Shown: positions 13,079 through 23,415 of the stretch, one piece after another
Layout: each line of letters opens with the position of its first letter
Position numbering within the stretch: position 1 is the stretch's first letter
Source of the DNA: Xanthomonas floridensis
GTDB taxonomy: Bacteria; Pseudomonadota; Gammaproteobacteria; Xanthomonadales; Xanthomonadaceae
Assembly (NCBI RefSeq): GCF_001642575.1
Contig: NZ_LXNG01000001.1
Coordinates: forward strand, 186,001 to 250,000
Reading direction: 5' to 3'
Length of the DNA: 64,000 nucleotides
Program-made: the position numbers and the translations under genes
The notes under the pieces: model-generated
Database searches by the model: none
Told to the model about the DNA's origin: nothing
The model's input: only the letters and a program-made list of their open reading frames with translations

Positions 13079-13321
13079 CTACCCGTGCCGGTCGCGGCCT
13101 TGCTCCAGCCATGCACGCAGCAGGGAGCCATCGAACGGCCACGCCAGTTCGCGCCCGTGCGCATCCCGTAACACCGGCACCCTGGCACCGTAAACGGCCT
13201 CGAGCGCGTCGTTGTGGTCGATGAACACGCTGCGGAAGTCGCCCGCGCCCACCTGCGCCAGCACTTCGATGGCCTGATCGCACAGGTGGCAGTCATCGCG
13301 CTGGTACAGGGTCAGGGCCAT
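13079..13321 (-). CDS. Glutaredoxin-like thioredoxin-fold protein (DUF836 type)
   Basis: 80 residues beginning [19 protein letters not shown]. The beta strand followed by a C-x-x-C redox pair (CHLC) at the top of helix 1 is typical of the glutaredoxin-like DUF836 family. The conserved RVPVL supplies the cis-proline expected in a thioredoxin fold. The protein is small, without a signal peptide, and so probably a cytoplasmic redox protein. It stands alone and divergent to sdaA; its start at 13321 is 86 bases from the sdaA ATG. Its redox partner cannot be told from sequence. Confidence 0.82.
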   Translation of the reverse strand: MALTLYQRDDCHLCDQAIEVLAQVGAGDFRSVFIDHNDALEAVYGARVPVLRDAHGRELAWPFDGSLLRAWLEQGRDRHG

Positions 13322-13406
13322 GCGGAAGTCTCATGCTGCGCTGCAGCCGTGCCGCAATCGCCGAACGACTAGAATAGCCGCCTTTACGCTCACCTCTCCG
13401 GCACGC

Positions 13407-14789
13407 ATGGCTGTCAGCACGTTCGACCTGTTCAAGATCGGTATCGGTCCCAGTTCCTCCCACACCGTGGGGCCGATGCGTGCCGCCGAGCGCTTCGTGC
13501 ACCGTTGGCTGCTCGACGCGGGCCGCCTGCACGAGGTGGTGCGCATCCGCGCCGAAGTGTTTGGCTCGCTGGCGCTCACCGGCCGCGGCCACGGGACCGA
13601 CAAGGCGGTGCTGCTCGGGCTGGAAGGCCACCGTCCCAACCTGATCGACCCGGACATCATCCCGGCCACGCTGGAGCGCATCCGCGCCAGCAAGCGCATC
13701 ACCCTGATGGGCCAGCACGCCATCGGCTTCGACGAAAAGCGCGACCTGCCGATGAACAAGCGCCAGAAGCTGCCCTACCACACCAACGGCATGCGCTTCA
13801 CCGCCTACGCCGCCGACGACAGCGTGATCGCCACGCGCGATTACTACTCGGTCGGTGGCGGTTTCGTGGTCAACCAGGACGATGCCGCAGACGACCGCAT
13901 CGTAGCCGATGAAACGCCACTGCCGTATCCGTTCCTCAGTGGAGATGAACTGCTGGCGCAATGCGCGCGCAGTGGTTTGAGCATTGCCGCGCTGATGTTC
14001 GAGAACGAAAAGAGCTGGCGCAGCGAGGACGAGATCCGCCACGGCCTGCGCGAGCTGTGGAATGCGATGCAGTCCTGCGTGACCCGCGGCATCCGCGAAG
14101 AAGGCACGCTACCGGGCGGCCTGAATGTCTCGCGGCGCGCGCCGGCGCTCTATCGCGAACTGTCCTCCAAACCGGAAGCGGCCATGCGCGACCCGCTGAC
14201 CACACTGGACTGGGTCAACCTGTATGCGCTGGCGGTCAACGAAGAGAACGCCGCCGGCGGCCGCGTGGTCACTGCGCCCACCAATGGCGCGGCCGGCATC
14301 ATTCCGGCGGTGCTGCATTACTTCGACCGGTTCTGCGCAGGCGCATCCGAACAACGCATCTTCGATTTCCTGCTCACCGCTGCGGCCATCGGCATTCTCT
14401 ACAAGGAAAACGCCTCGATCTCCGGCGCCGAAGTCGGCTGCCAGGGCGAAGTGGGTGTGGCCTGCTCGATGGCTGCCGGCGGTCTGGTTGCCGCGCTTGG
14501 CGGCAACCCGGGCCAGATCGAAAATGCTGCGGAAATCGGCATGGAACACAACCTGGGCCTGACCTGCGACCCGATCGGCGGGCTGGTACAGATTCCGTGC
14601 ATCGAACGCAATGCCATGGGCGCAGTGAAGGCCATCAACGCCAGCCGCATGGCCATGCGCGGCGATGGCAAGCACAAGGTCTCGCTGGACAAGGTCATCA
14701 AGACCATGCGCGACACCGGCCGCGACATGCAGGACAAGTACAAGGAAACCAGCCGCGGCGGCCTGGCGGTGAACGTCATCGAATGCTGA
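13407..14789 (+). CDS. sdaA: L-serine dehydratase, iron-sulfur type
   Basis: 460 residues, the usual length for single-chain bacterial L-serine ammonia-lyase, which converts L-serine to pyruvate and ammonia. The N-terminal domain opens with [19 protein letters not shown], the conserved SSSHT motif. The C-terminal catalytic domain holds [16 protein letters not shown] and [19 protein letters not shown], which contain the cysteines of the [4Fe-4S] cluster. The frame is open upstream to 13320, but ATG 13407 matches the family N-terminus exactly. A -10-like TAGAAT is at 13370-13375; no clear -35 or strong Shine-Dalgarno is visible. It is not in an operon: the repeat array follows at once. Confidence 0.95.
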   Translation: MAVSTFDLFKIGIGPSSSHTVGPMRAAERFVHRWLLDAGRLHEVVRIRAEVFGSLALTGRGHGTDKAVLLGLEGHRPNLIDPDIIPATLERIRASKRITLMGQHAIGFDEKRDLPMNKRQKLPYHTNGMRFTAYAADDSVIATRDYYSVGGGFVVNQDDAADDRIVADETPLPYPFLSGDELLAQCARSGLSIAALMFENEKSWRSEDEIRHGLRELWNAMQSCVTRGIREEGTLPGGLNVSRRAPALYRELSSKPEAAMRDPLTTLDWVNLYALAVNEENAAGGRVVTAPTNGAAGIIPAVLHYFDRFCAGASEQRIFDFLLTAAAIGILYKENASISGAEVGCQGEVGVACSMAAGGLVAALGGNPGQIENAAEIGMEHNLGLTCDPIGGLVQIPCIERNAMGAVKAINASRMAMRGDGKHKVSLDKVIKTMRDTGRDMQDKYKETSRGGLAVNVIEC

Positions 14790-14867
14790 CCCCATCGTGG
14801 ACGGCGTGCTGATCGACGCCGCATGCGCAGCGACGAAAGAACCCACTCCACAGATGCTTGCCCTTGC

Positions 14868-15570
14868 GCACACCTTCTCCCGCACGGGAGAAGGTGTGCG
14901 AAACGCGGATGCGGGAACGCACCAGCCGCAGGGAACGCTCAGCCCTTCTCCCGCACGCGGGAGAAGGTGCGCGAAGCGCGGATGAGGGAACACACCAGTC
15001 GCAGGAAACGCTCTACCCTTCTCCCGCACACGGGAGAAGGTGCGCAAAGCGCGGATGAGCGAACGCACCAGCCCCAGGAAACGCTCTGCCCTTCTCCCGC
15101 ACACGGGAGAAGGTGCGCGAAGCGCGGATGAGCGAACGCACCAGCCGCAGGAAACGCTCTGCCCTTCTCCCGCGCGCGGGAGAAGGTGCGCAAAGCGCGG
15201 ATGAGGGAACGCACCAGCCGTAGGGAACGCTCTGCCCTTCTCCCGCACGCGGGAGAAGGTGCGCGAAGCGCGGATGCGGAAACGCACCAGCCGCAGGGAA
15301 CGCTCTGCCCTTTTCCCGCACGCGGGAGAAGGTGCGCGAAGCGCGGATGCGGGAACGCACCAGCCGCAGGGAACGCTCTGCCCTTCTCCCGCACGCGGGA
15401 GAAGGTGCGCGAAGCGCGGATGCGGGAACGCACCAGCCGCAGGGAACGCTCTACCCTTCTCCCGCACGCGGGAGAAGGTGCGCGAAGCGCGGATGCGGGA
15501 ACGCACCAGCCGCAGGGAACGCTCTACCCTTCTCCCGCACGCGGGAGAAGGTGCGCGAAGCGCGGATGAG
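14868..15570. repeat. Tandem array of ten 73-bp units, each with a perfect hairpin
   Basis: The anchor CGCGGATG recurs at 14904, 14977, 15050, 15123, 15196, 15269, 15342, 15415, 15488 and 15561, an exact 73-base period. Each unit holds an inverted repeat around CCTTCTCCCGCACGCGGGAGAAGG followed by TGCGCGAAGCGCGGATG and a less structured segment ending near ACGCTC. Unit 1 has a shorter loop, with outer bases CACACC/GGTGTG paired. Units differ by a few substitutions, several compensating or confined to loops. Because 73 is not a multiple of three, all frames stay open and create long spurious ORFs. The array sits between convergent-free plus genes, sdaA and a hydrolase. The direct repeats are too long and lack unique spacers, so this is not CRISPR. 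Confidence 0.95.
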
Positions 15571-15718
15571 GGCAACAAACGTCCGTGTACGCATTGGAGC
15601 CTGGTCGCTCGCCATCGTCAGCAACGCGCCTGCAGCGCCCGCTAACCGTCACCTGGCTGTACGTTCCCACCACATCCGCCGCTGTACCGTCAGAGCCCGG
15701 ATTTGGATGGAGATCACG

Positions 15719-16714
15719 ATGCGAAAGCACGTTTGCACCCTCATGCTCGCCCTGGCCAGCAGTCCGCTACTGGCGCAGGAAGGCGTTTATGGCCCGCGGC
15801 TGGAAGGCTTCGACTACCCGCATCCGGTCAAGACCTATGCATTCACCTCGCAACAGCAGCCGCTGGAAATGGCCTATCTGGATGTTGCGCCGACCGGCAC
15901 GCCCAATGGCCACACTGCGGTGCTGTTGCATGGCAAGAATTTCTGCGCCGCCACCTGGGAAGACAGCATCGCCGCGCTGAGCAAGGCCGGCTACCGCGTC
16001 ATCGCGCCGGACCAGATCGGTTTCTGCAAATCCAGCAAGCCGGCCACCTATCAGTTTTCGTTCGCGCAACTGGCCGACAATACGCATGCGCTGCTGAAGA
16101 AGCTCGGCATCGAACGTGCGGTGGTCGTCGGCCATTCGATGGGCGGCATGCTGGCCATTCGCTATGCGCTGATGTATCCGCAAGCCACCGAGCATCTGGC
16201 GCTGGTCGATCCCATCGGGCTGGAAGACTGGAAGGCCGAAGGTATCCCCTGGCGCAGCGTGGATGCGTGGTACGACAACGAGCTAAAAACCAGTTTCGAA
16301 CGGATCAAAAAGTACCAGGTGGACGTGTACTACGCGGGTCAATGGAAGCCCGAATTCGAACGCTGGGCGCGCATGCAGGCCGGCATGTCGCTGGGCAAGG
16401 GCAAACAGGCCGTGGCGTGGAATCAGGCGCTGACCTACGACATGGTCTTCAACCAGCCGGTGGTCTACGAGCTGCCCAAACTCGCGGTACCGACCACGCT
16501 GTTCATCGGCCTCAAGGACCGCACCGCCATCGGCAAGGACACCGCATCGCCCGAGGTCAAGGCACGCGTGGGCGATTACACCAGGCTGGGCAAGCGCGCG
16601 GCGGCCGCGATTCCGAATGCGAAACTGATCGAGTTTGCCGACCTGGGCCATTCGCCGCAGGTGCAGGATCCGGCGCGCTTCAACGCTGCGCTGTTGAAGG
16701 CTATTGCGCAGTAA
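15719..16714 (+). CDS. Exported alpha/beta hydrolase
   Basis: 331 residues. A signal peptide (MRKHVCTLMLALASSPLLAQ) is followed by a canonical alpha/beta hydrolase: oxyanion region LLHGKNFCAATW, nucleophile elbow VVGHSMGGM, and a C-terminal DLGHSPQ supplying the catalytic His. The segment GYRVIAPDQIGFCKSSKP is typical of epoxide-hydrolase and esterase relatives. It probably acts in the periplasm as a small esterase or lipase-like enzyme; substrate unknown. ATG 15719 has GGAG six bases upstream. The frame runs open back through the repeat array, but that part is an artefact of the stop-free repeats. An alternative ATG at 15707 would add four residues. Confidence 0.9.
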   Translation: MRKHVCTLMLALASSPLLAQEGVYGPRLEGFDYPHPVKTYAFTSQQQPLEMAYLDVAPTGTPNGHTAVLLHGKNFCAATWEDSIAALSKAGYRVIAPDQIGFCKSSKPATYQFSFAQLADNTHALLKKLGIERAVVVGHSMGGMLAIRYALMYPQATEHLALVDPIGLEDWKAEGIPWRSVDAWYDNELKTSFERIKKYQVDVYYAGQWKPEFERWARMQAGMSLGKGKQAVAWNQALTYDMVFNQPVVYELPKLAVPTTLFIGLKDRTAIGKDTASPEVKARVGDYTRLGKRAAAAIPNAKLIEFADLGHSPQVQDPARFNAALLKAIAQ

Positions 16715-17051
16715 GCGTGTAAGTGGGTGAGAGGGCAACGGTTGATCGCCCTCTCATCTTCACCGCGGCCGGTCGAGAACCAGCTTCAGCCAGCACCGAT
16801 GGGCAGATGGCGCCGGCACGGCGGGCAGGCAGCGTGCCGTCAGTTGGAAATCCGCACGCGTTAGCCTTCATTCACCGCGCACCCGTCTGGCACCGGATCA
16901 TCTTGCGACCACGCCTGGACCGAGCGATCAATAGCCTGGCGTCCGCACATCCGAGGTTCCAGCGCGTCGGCATGCGCAGCATCGATCGGGCACACGCACT
17001 GCAACGCCGCAAGGCGCACGGCAACGCACTGGAGTCAGCTCGGTCGCGTCA
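16715..17051. other. Intergenic, no convincing gene
   Basis: Lies between the convergent hydrolase and hom genes. No recognisable product, no strong hairpin with a T tract on either strand. Confidence 0.5.
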
Positions 17052-18140
17052 TCAGCCGGCGACGATCCGCAACACGTCATCCAGCAACGCGGCCGCAGTC
17101 ACCTCGGCGCCCGCACCCGGGCCCTGGATCAGCAAGGGCTGCGCGCGATAGCGGTCACTGCTGATCGCCACGCGGTTGTCGGTGCCGGCACCACCGGCCA
17201 GGGGGTGGTCCAGCGCCAGCTCACGCAATCCCACGCTTGCACCGTGTGCATCCACGCGACCGACGAAGCGCAGGCAACGTCCTGCAGCCCGCGCCTGCTG
17301 CCAGCGCGCGCCGACCTGCGCGTCCAGTGCACCCAGGTGCGCCTCCAACTCCGCCAGCGGCGCTCTGGCGATGCTGGCGGGCACCAACGATTCCACATGC
17401 ACTTGTTCGGCTTCCAGTTGCCAACCCGCCGCACGCGCCAGGATCAGCAGCTTGCGCCGTACATCTTCGCCGGACAGGTCGATCCGCGGATCCGGCTCGG
17501 TATAGCCCGCCGCCACCGCCTCACGCACGCAATCCGAAAAGGCGCCGCTGCCGTCATAGCGATGAAACAGCCACGCCAACGATCCCGACAGCACACCCTC
17601 GATCGAATGGATATGGTCTCCACCTGCCACCAGCGCGCGCACGCTGCTCAACACCGGCAACCCGGCGCCCACCGTGGCGCTGTCGCCATAATGCGCGCCG
17701 GTGGCATGGCGGGCGGCAAGCAGCGCCTGCGCACGCGACAACGCCGTGCCCTGGCCCAGCTTGTTGGCGGTGACCACATGCACACCGCGGCCCAACCACT
17801 CCACATGCCAATCGGCCACCACGTCGCTGGCGGTGGCATCCACCAGCACATCGCCAGCACGCAGCGCGACGGTTTCGGGCCACGGCTGCAGCACGGCGTG
17901 TCCACGCGGCGCGGCGTTGGCCTGCAGCAATGCCTGCTCCGCGCTCACGCCGCAATCCTGGGCGATCCGCGAGTTGGCCAGCCAATCGAAGCGCGGCAAG
18001 CGCAGCTGCCGCTGCTGCAGCGCGGTGTAGCGCGTCACGAAGGCGCGCCCCACGGTGCCGGTGCCCAGCAATGCCAAACGTGGCGTGGGTGCGACCGTCG
18101 CCGCAGCCGCATGTCGCGACACAGGCAGCACAGTGCTCAC
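17052..18140 (-). CDS. hom: Homoserine dehydrogenase
   Basis: 362 residues. The N-terminal Rossmann fold has the dinucleotide loop LLGTGTVGRAF at about residues 24-34. The catalytic domain contains the conserved TANKLGQG lysine region, the substrate segment SIEGVLSGSLAWLF, and GYTEPDPRIDLSGEDVRRKLLILAR. The enzyme reduces aspartate semialdehyde to homoserine, feeding methionine and threonine synthesis. There is no aspartokinase domain and no ACT domain, so it is the short monofunctional form. The start overlaps the metB stop by four bases (ATGA), making it the last gene of metX-metB-hom. The SAM riboswitch upstream of metX should therefore control it too. Confidence 0.93.
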   Translation of the reverse strand: MSTVLPVSRHAAAATVAPTPRLALLGTGTVGRAFVTRYTALQQRQLRLPRFDWLANSRIAQDCGVSAEQALLQANAAPRGHAVLQPWPETVALRAGDVLVDATASDVVADWHVEWLGRGVHVVTANKLGQGTALSRAQALLAARHATGAHYGDSATVGAGLPVLSSVRALVAGGDHIHSIEGVLSGSLAWLFHRYDGSGAFSDCVREAVAAGYTEPDPRIDLSGEDVRRKLLILARAAGWQLEAEQVHVESLVPASIARAPLAELEAHLGALDAQVGARWQQARAAGRCLRFVGRVDAHGASVGLRELALDHPLAGGAGTDNRVAISSDRYRAQPLLIQGPGAGAEVTAAALLDDVLRIVAG

Positions 18141-19354
18141 GCGTCGACCTGCTTGCGATTGGTGGCGGTCAGGGTCGCTTCGGCACGCGCCAACCCGGCG
18201 CGCAGGTCGATCAACAAGTCCTCTGCCGATTCGATCCCGATCGACAACCGCAGCAATCCATCGGAAATCCCGGCCGCCGCACGCGCTTCGGCGGTCATTG
18301 CCGCATGCGTCATCGAGGCCGGATGGGCGATCAGGCTTTCCACGCCGCCCAGCGACTCGGCCAGGGTGAAGTAGCGCAACCCGTCGACGAACGCGCGCAC
18401 CGCTGCTTCGCCACCGTTCAATTCAAAACTCATCATCGCGCCGAAGCCCTTTTGCTGGCGCGCCGCCAGGGCATGGCCCGGGTGCGACGCCAGGCCCGGG
18501 AAGTACACCTGATTGACCGCCGCATGCCCATCCAGCAGCACAGCGATGGCATCGGCATTTTCCTGGTGCACGCGCAGGCGTGCATCCAGCGTGCGCAGGC
18601 CACGCAGGGTGAGGAAGGCATCGAACGGCGAGCCGGTCAGGCCCAGCGCATTGGCCCACCACACCAACTGCTGGTGCAACTCCGCATCGCGCGCCACCAC
18701 CGCACCGCCCACCACATCGCTGTGGCCGTTGATGTACTTTGTGGTGGAATGCAGCACCAGATCGGCGCCGAATTCCAATGGCTTCTGCAGCGCCGGCGAC
18801 AGGAAGGTGTTGTCGACCACGGTCAACGCGCCCACCTTCTTTGCCGCTTCAATGACAAAGCGCAGGTCGGTGATGCGCAGCAGCGGATTGGACGGGGTTT
18901 CGATCAACACCAGCTTGGGCGATTGCGCCAGTGCATCGGCCAGCGAGCGCGGGTCGGTGAGGTCGGCGGTGATCAGCGCGAAATGGCCCTTTTTGGCCAG
19001 CGCATTGAACAAACGCCAGCTGCCGCCGTAGGCATCGTGCGGCACCACCAGCGTATCGCCCGGCTGCAGCACCGCGTTGAGCACCAGATTGATCGCGCCC
19101 ATGCCGGTGGAGGTGATCACCCCGCCCGCGCCGCCTTCCAGTTCGGCCAAGGCTTCGCCGAGCAGGTCGCGGGTGGGGTTGCCGCTGCGGGTGTAGTCGT
19201 ATTGACGCTTGTTGCCGAATCCGTCGAAGGAGAAGTTCGACGACAGCACGATCGGCGGGGTCACCGCGCCGTAGGCGGTATCGCGGTCGATGCCTGCGCG
19301 CACGGCGGCAGTGGCGGTGGTACAGGGGGCGTCGGCGGGGTCACGATAGCTCAT
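18137..19354 (-). CDS. metB: Cystathionine gamma-synthase or related Cys/Met-metabolism PLP enzyme
   Basis: 405 residues of the Cys/Met metabolism PLP family. Landmarks are YDYTRSGNPTRDLLGEALAELEGG near residues 52-75, the PLP-stacking region TPSNPLLRITDL, and the Schiff-base Lys about 206 in LHSTTKYINGHSDVVGG. The enzyme condenses an O-acyl homoserine with cysteine to cystathionine. Sequence alone does not firmly separate this activity from direct sulfhydrylation or gamma-lyase activity; the place between metX and hom supports the biosynthetic role. The start overlaps the metX stop by four bases and the stop overlaps the hom start. Confidence 0.9.
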   Translation of the reverse strand: MSYRDPADAPCTTATAAVRAGIDRDTAYGAVTPPIVLSSNFSFDGFGNKRQYDYTRSGNPTRDLLGEALAELEGGAGGVITSTGMGAINLVLNAVLQPGDTLVVPHDAYGGSWRLFNALAKKGHFALITADLTDPRSLADALAQSPKLVLIETPSNPLLRITDLRFVIEAAKKVGALTVVDNTFLSPALQKPLEFGADLVLHSTTKYINGHSDVVGGAVVARDAELHQQLVWWANALGLTGSPFDAFLTLRGLRTLDARLRVHQENADAIAVLLDGHAAVNQVYFPGLASHPGHALAARQQKGFGAMMSFELNGGEAAVRAFVDGLRYFTLAESLGGVESLIAHPASMTHAAMTAEARAAAGISDGLLRLSIGIESAEDLLIDLRAGLARAEATLTATNRKQVDA

Positions 19355-20382
19355 GCGGTTTCTCCGGTAATGCGAAGGGCAGTCGTCAGGATCGCGTCGA
19401 TGCGATCGATTTCTTTCAGGAAGGCGTCATGACCATACGGCGAGCGCAACACGCGCAGGCTGCCGCGCGGCCCCAGGCCTTCGACCAGGCTGACCATGTC
19501 GGCCAGCGGCACCAGGCGGTCGCCCTCTACCGCCACCACCACGGTGGGCACGCGCACCTGCGCCGGGTCGATGCGATGCAGGTCGATGGATTCGGACAGA
19601 CGCAGGTAAGCGGTCACCGGCGTGCGCGCCACGTACTGCGCACCGGCGGCATCCAGATAGTCTTCGGCGGCCACTCGCACGCGGCCATTGATCACTTCCG
19701 GCGGCGCGTCGAAGCGCTCGCTGAATTCTTCCGGCGTGCGGTAGCTGAGCATGGCGAACTGACGCGCCAGCGCCAGGCCGTGATGTTCCGCGCATTGCAG
19801 CTGGCCCAGCGCCACCGCGCGGCGCTGCAGGGCACGCCATGCGGCCGCATACGGATGCGCGCGGTGCGCGCCACTCACGGCGATCAGGGTGCCGACGCGG
19901 CCGGCATGGCGGGTGGCGAAGTGCAGCCCGACCAGCGCGCCATACGAATAGCCGACAAAGCCGTGCAGGCGGGTGATTCCCAGCGCGTCCAGCAATGCGG
20001 CGATCGCGTCGGCCTGGTCGGCGGTATCGATGGGCGCATCCAGGGTGCCGTCGGCACCCAGGAAGTCGAACGCCAGCAGGCGACGCGACGCCGGATCCAG
20101 CGCGCGGCCGGCGCCCACCAGCCCATCCACCCAGCCCCTCTCGGGGAACAGGGCATTGGCAGCCAGATGCCGGTGCGCAGAAATGCCGCCGGCCACGAAC
20201 ACCACCGGCGCATTGGCGGCGCCGACCAGCTCATAGCGCAGCCGCAGCTCGCGCAACCCGGCATGGCGCATCGGCAGCGATACGACAAGTTCGCTGCGCA
20301 CGACGGCAGGGCCGGCCGTGTCGGCAGCGGGCGTTACAAGGTCATCAAAAGTGGTTGGCGATGCTGTGGTCACGAGGCTCAT
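19351..20382 (-). CDS. metX: MetX-type homoserine O-acyltransferase
   Basis: 343 residues of alpha/beta hydrolase fold, the MetX form of homoserine acylation. The nucleophile elbow is GYSYGALVG with Ser about 146, and Asp about 288 (VEGDRLVP) and His about 318 (SPYGHDAF) complete the triad. Many MetX proteins have GGSMGG at the elbow, so this branch is atypical. Xanthomonas members have been described as using succinyl-CoA, so acetyl versus succinyl specificity is left open. Start ATG 20382 is preferred: the frame is open to 20460, but that segment overlaps the riboswitch. It is the first gene of metX-metB-hom, with 73 bases between the riboswitch and the ATG. Confidence 0.9.
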   Translation of the reverse strand: MSLVTTASPTTFDDLVTPAADTAGPAVVRSELVVSLPMRHAGLRELRLRYELVGAANAPVVFVAGGISAHRHLAANALFPERGWVDGLVGAGRALDPASRRLLAFDFLGADGTLDAPIDTADQADAIAALLDALGITRLHGFVGYSYGALVGLHFATRHAGRVGTLIAVSGAHRAHPYAAAWRALQRRAVALGQLQCAEHHGLALARQFAMLSYRTPEEFSERFDAPPEVINGRVRVAAEDYLDAAGAQYVARTPVTAYLRLSESIDLHRIDPAQVRVPTVVVAVEGDRLVPLADMVSLVEGLGPRGSLRVLRSPYGHDAFLKEIDRIDAILTTALRITGETA

Positions 20383-20455
20383 GGCGATATCCGGGGTGGA
20401 TCGGCCATCGAGCTTCGCGGGAGCTCGCGTTCGACGTGCGCAAGGCACGATTCGA

Positions 20456-20572
20456 ACCATCTTTCGGCGGACGCGGAGGTCCCCGCAGGATTTGGCACCA
20501 AACGCGGGCGCTTGCGCGCTCCGCTGGCTGCCCCGGCATCAAAGGGCCTGTCCCTCCGCCGGTCTCGATGGT
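20456..20572 (-). promoter_or_regulatory. SAM-I (S-box) riboswitch upstream of metX
   Basis: Read on the minus strand, the leader holds the conserved S-box core in order. P1 left arm ACCATC is followed by GAGACC, then GGCGGAGGGACAGGCCC, GATGCCGGGGCAGCC, and after a variable arm GGTGCCAAATCCTGC. It closes with GAAA and the P1 right arm GATGGT, complementary to the first arm. Length about 117 nt, typical for the class. It lies between a promoter-like sequence at 20579-20607 and metX. S-adenosylmethionine binding is expected to shut off metX-metB-hom. No intrinsic terminator with a T tract follows, so control by masking of translation start is more likely than termination. Confidence 0.88.
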
Positions 20573-20578
20573 GAGGCT

Positions 20579-20607
20579 AAGATGCCACCGCCTTTTTACG
20601 ATGTCAA
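20579..20607 (-). promoter_or_regulatory. Candidate promoter of the metX operon
   Basis: A perfect -35 TTGACA (minus strand, 20607-20602) is followed after 17 bases by CATCTT, a weak -10. The predicted start lies just upstream of the riboswitch P1 helix, which is where it is needed. Confidence 0.5.
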
Positions 20608-20674
20608 TCGCTTCATGCGGATGGAGAGATATATTTTCATCCGATACCACTACGCGCTGTGACCGGCCGCATAC

Positions 20675-21610
20675 TTGCGCCCTTTCGCCTGGCTCGATCG
20701 CGTGCCCCATCGTCTGTCTCGCCGCCCCATTCCCGCGATCTGCGCGACACTCGCCGTGGCGCTGCTGTTGCCCGCGCCCGCCACCAGCGCCCAGCAGCGC
20801 TGGCACTGGCCACGTGCTGCGGCATTGCCTCCCTCCTCCAGCGCCACGCGACCGCTCCCGGCGCCGACCAGCGCCGGGCCGGCGCTGCAACTGGAATGGC
20901 AGGCGCCGGTCTATCTGGTCTGGGTCAGCAATCCGCTCGCCGGGCCTGCACAGGGTCGGCTGAGCGCGCCGGCCAGCGAGGATTACCGCGCGGTGCCGCA
21001 ATTGCCGCTAACGCCGTTGCTGGCGGCGCACGAACGCCGCCTGCTCGCCCGGCTCTACCCGGCCAGCAGCCAACGCACTCTGGCCGGGCTGGGCCTCAGG
21101 CTGGAGCTGATTCCCGGCGACCCGCAGGCCTGGCCCCAGCCGGTGCGCTATCAATTGCCCTTCCGCGACCGGCCGGTGCAGGTGGATCAGGGCTACGGCG
21201 GGCGCTTCAGCCACGCCGACCTGCCCAATTGGTATGCGGTGGACTTCGCCCTGCCGCAGGGCACGCCGGTGCTGGCCGCACGCGCGGGCGTGGTGATGGA
21301 GCTGCGTCAGGACGTAACCGATGGCAGCGCCGCCGACCCTGCTGCCGGTGGCGGCAACCTGGTGCGGCTACTGCACGCCGACGGCAGCATGGCGCTGTAC
21401 GCCCACCTGGCGCCGGGCGGCGTGGCGGTACGACTCGGCCAGCAGGTCGGCGCCGGCGAGCGGCTCGGCAGCTCGGGCAATACCGGCTACAGCACGGCTG
21501 CGCACTTGCACTTCTCGATCCAGCGCAATGCCGGCCTGCAGCTGGTCTCGGTCCCGTTCCGCATGCTGGGGCCGCAGGGCGAGCTGCAGTTTCCCTCCCC
21601 GGCTCCCTGA
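20675..21610 (+). CDS. M23-family metallopeptidase, exported
   Basis: About 311 residues with an N-terminal hydrophobic export signal (IPAICATLAVALLLPAPATSAQ), a variable domain, and a C-terminal LytM/M23 domain at about 170-290. Zinc-ligand motifs are recognisable: GRFSHADLPNWYAVDFALPQGT (H-x(n)-D), then LYAHLAPGG and AAHLHFSIQ (H-x-H). M23 enzymes cut peptide cross-links in peptidoglycan. No ATG precedes the signal; the start is either TTG 20675 or GTG 20702. Both leave the signal peptide intact. It precedes prfC by 125 bases and is probably a separate transcript. Confidence 0.88.
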   Translation: MRPFAWLDRVPHRLSRRPIPAICATLAVALLLPAPATSAQQRWHWPRAAALPPSSSATRPLPAPTSAGPALQLEWQAPVYLVWVSNPLAGPAQGRLSAPASEDYRAVPQLPLTPLLAAHERRLLARLYPASSQRTLAGLGLRLELIPGDPQAWPQPVRYQLPFRDRPVQVDQGYGGRFSHADLPNWYAVDFALPQGTPVLAARAGVVMELRQDVTDGSAADPAAGGGNLVRLLHADGSMALYAHLAPGGVAVRLGQQVGAGERLGSSGNTGYSTAAHLHFSIQRNAGLQLVSVPFRMLGPQGELQFPSPAP

Positions 21611-21679
21611 GGGCGCGGCCAGCGGCCAGGCGGCGTGGGTTCGACCGGCAGCCGGCAAGGCCCGCCTCGCCGAAGCCGC

Positions 21680-21685
21680 TATAAT
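21680..21685 (+). promoter_or_regulatory. Candidate -10 element of prfC
   Basis: A perfect TATAAT hexamer lies 50 bases before the prfC start, but no good -35 element is visible at 16-18 bases upstream. Confidence 0.4.
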
Positions 21686-21735
21686 CACCGGCTTCCTCAG
21701 TTTCCGCAGGCGTCCGACCGGGCGCGCCCCCGCCC

Positions 21736-23340
<1,605 letters not shown>

Positions 23341-23415
23341 CCCGCGCTTGAACCACACCATGCTTGCGCCATGGACGGCAATGCGAATTGCTCGCAGTTG
23401 CGGTACCTTTTTGGA

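Noticed and set aside
14868-15570. CRISPR array
   Set aside because: Units are contiguous 73-bp repeats without variable spacers, and no cas gene is near.
14109-15578. 489-codon minus frame with internal amino-acid repeats
   Set aside because: The repeats only reflect the 73-bp DNA array, which lacks stops in all frames; the rest is antisense to sdaA.
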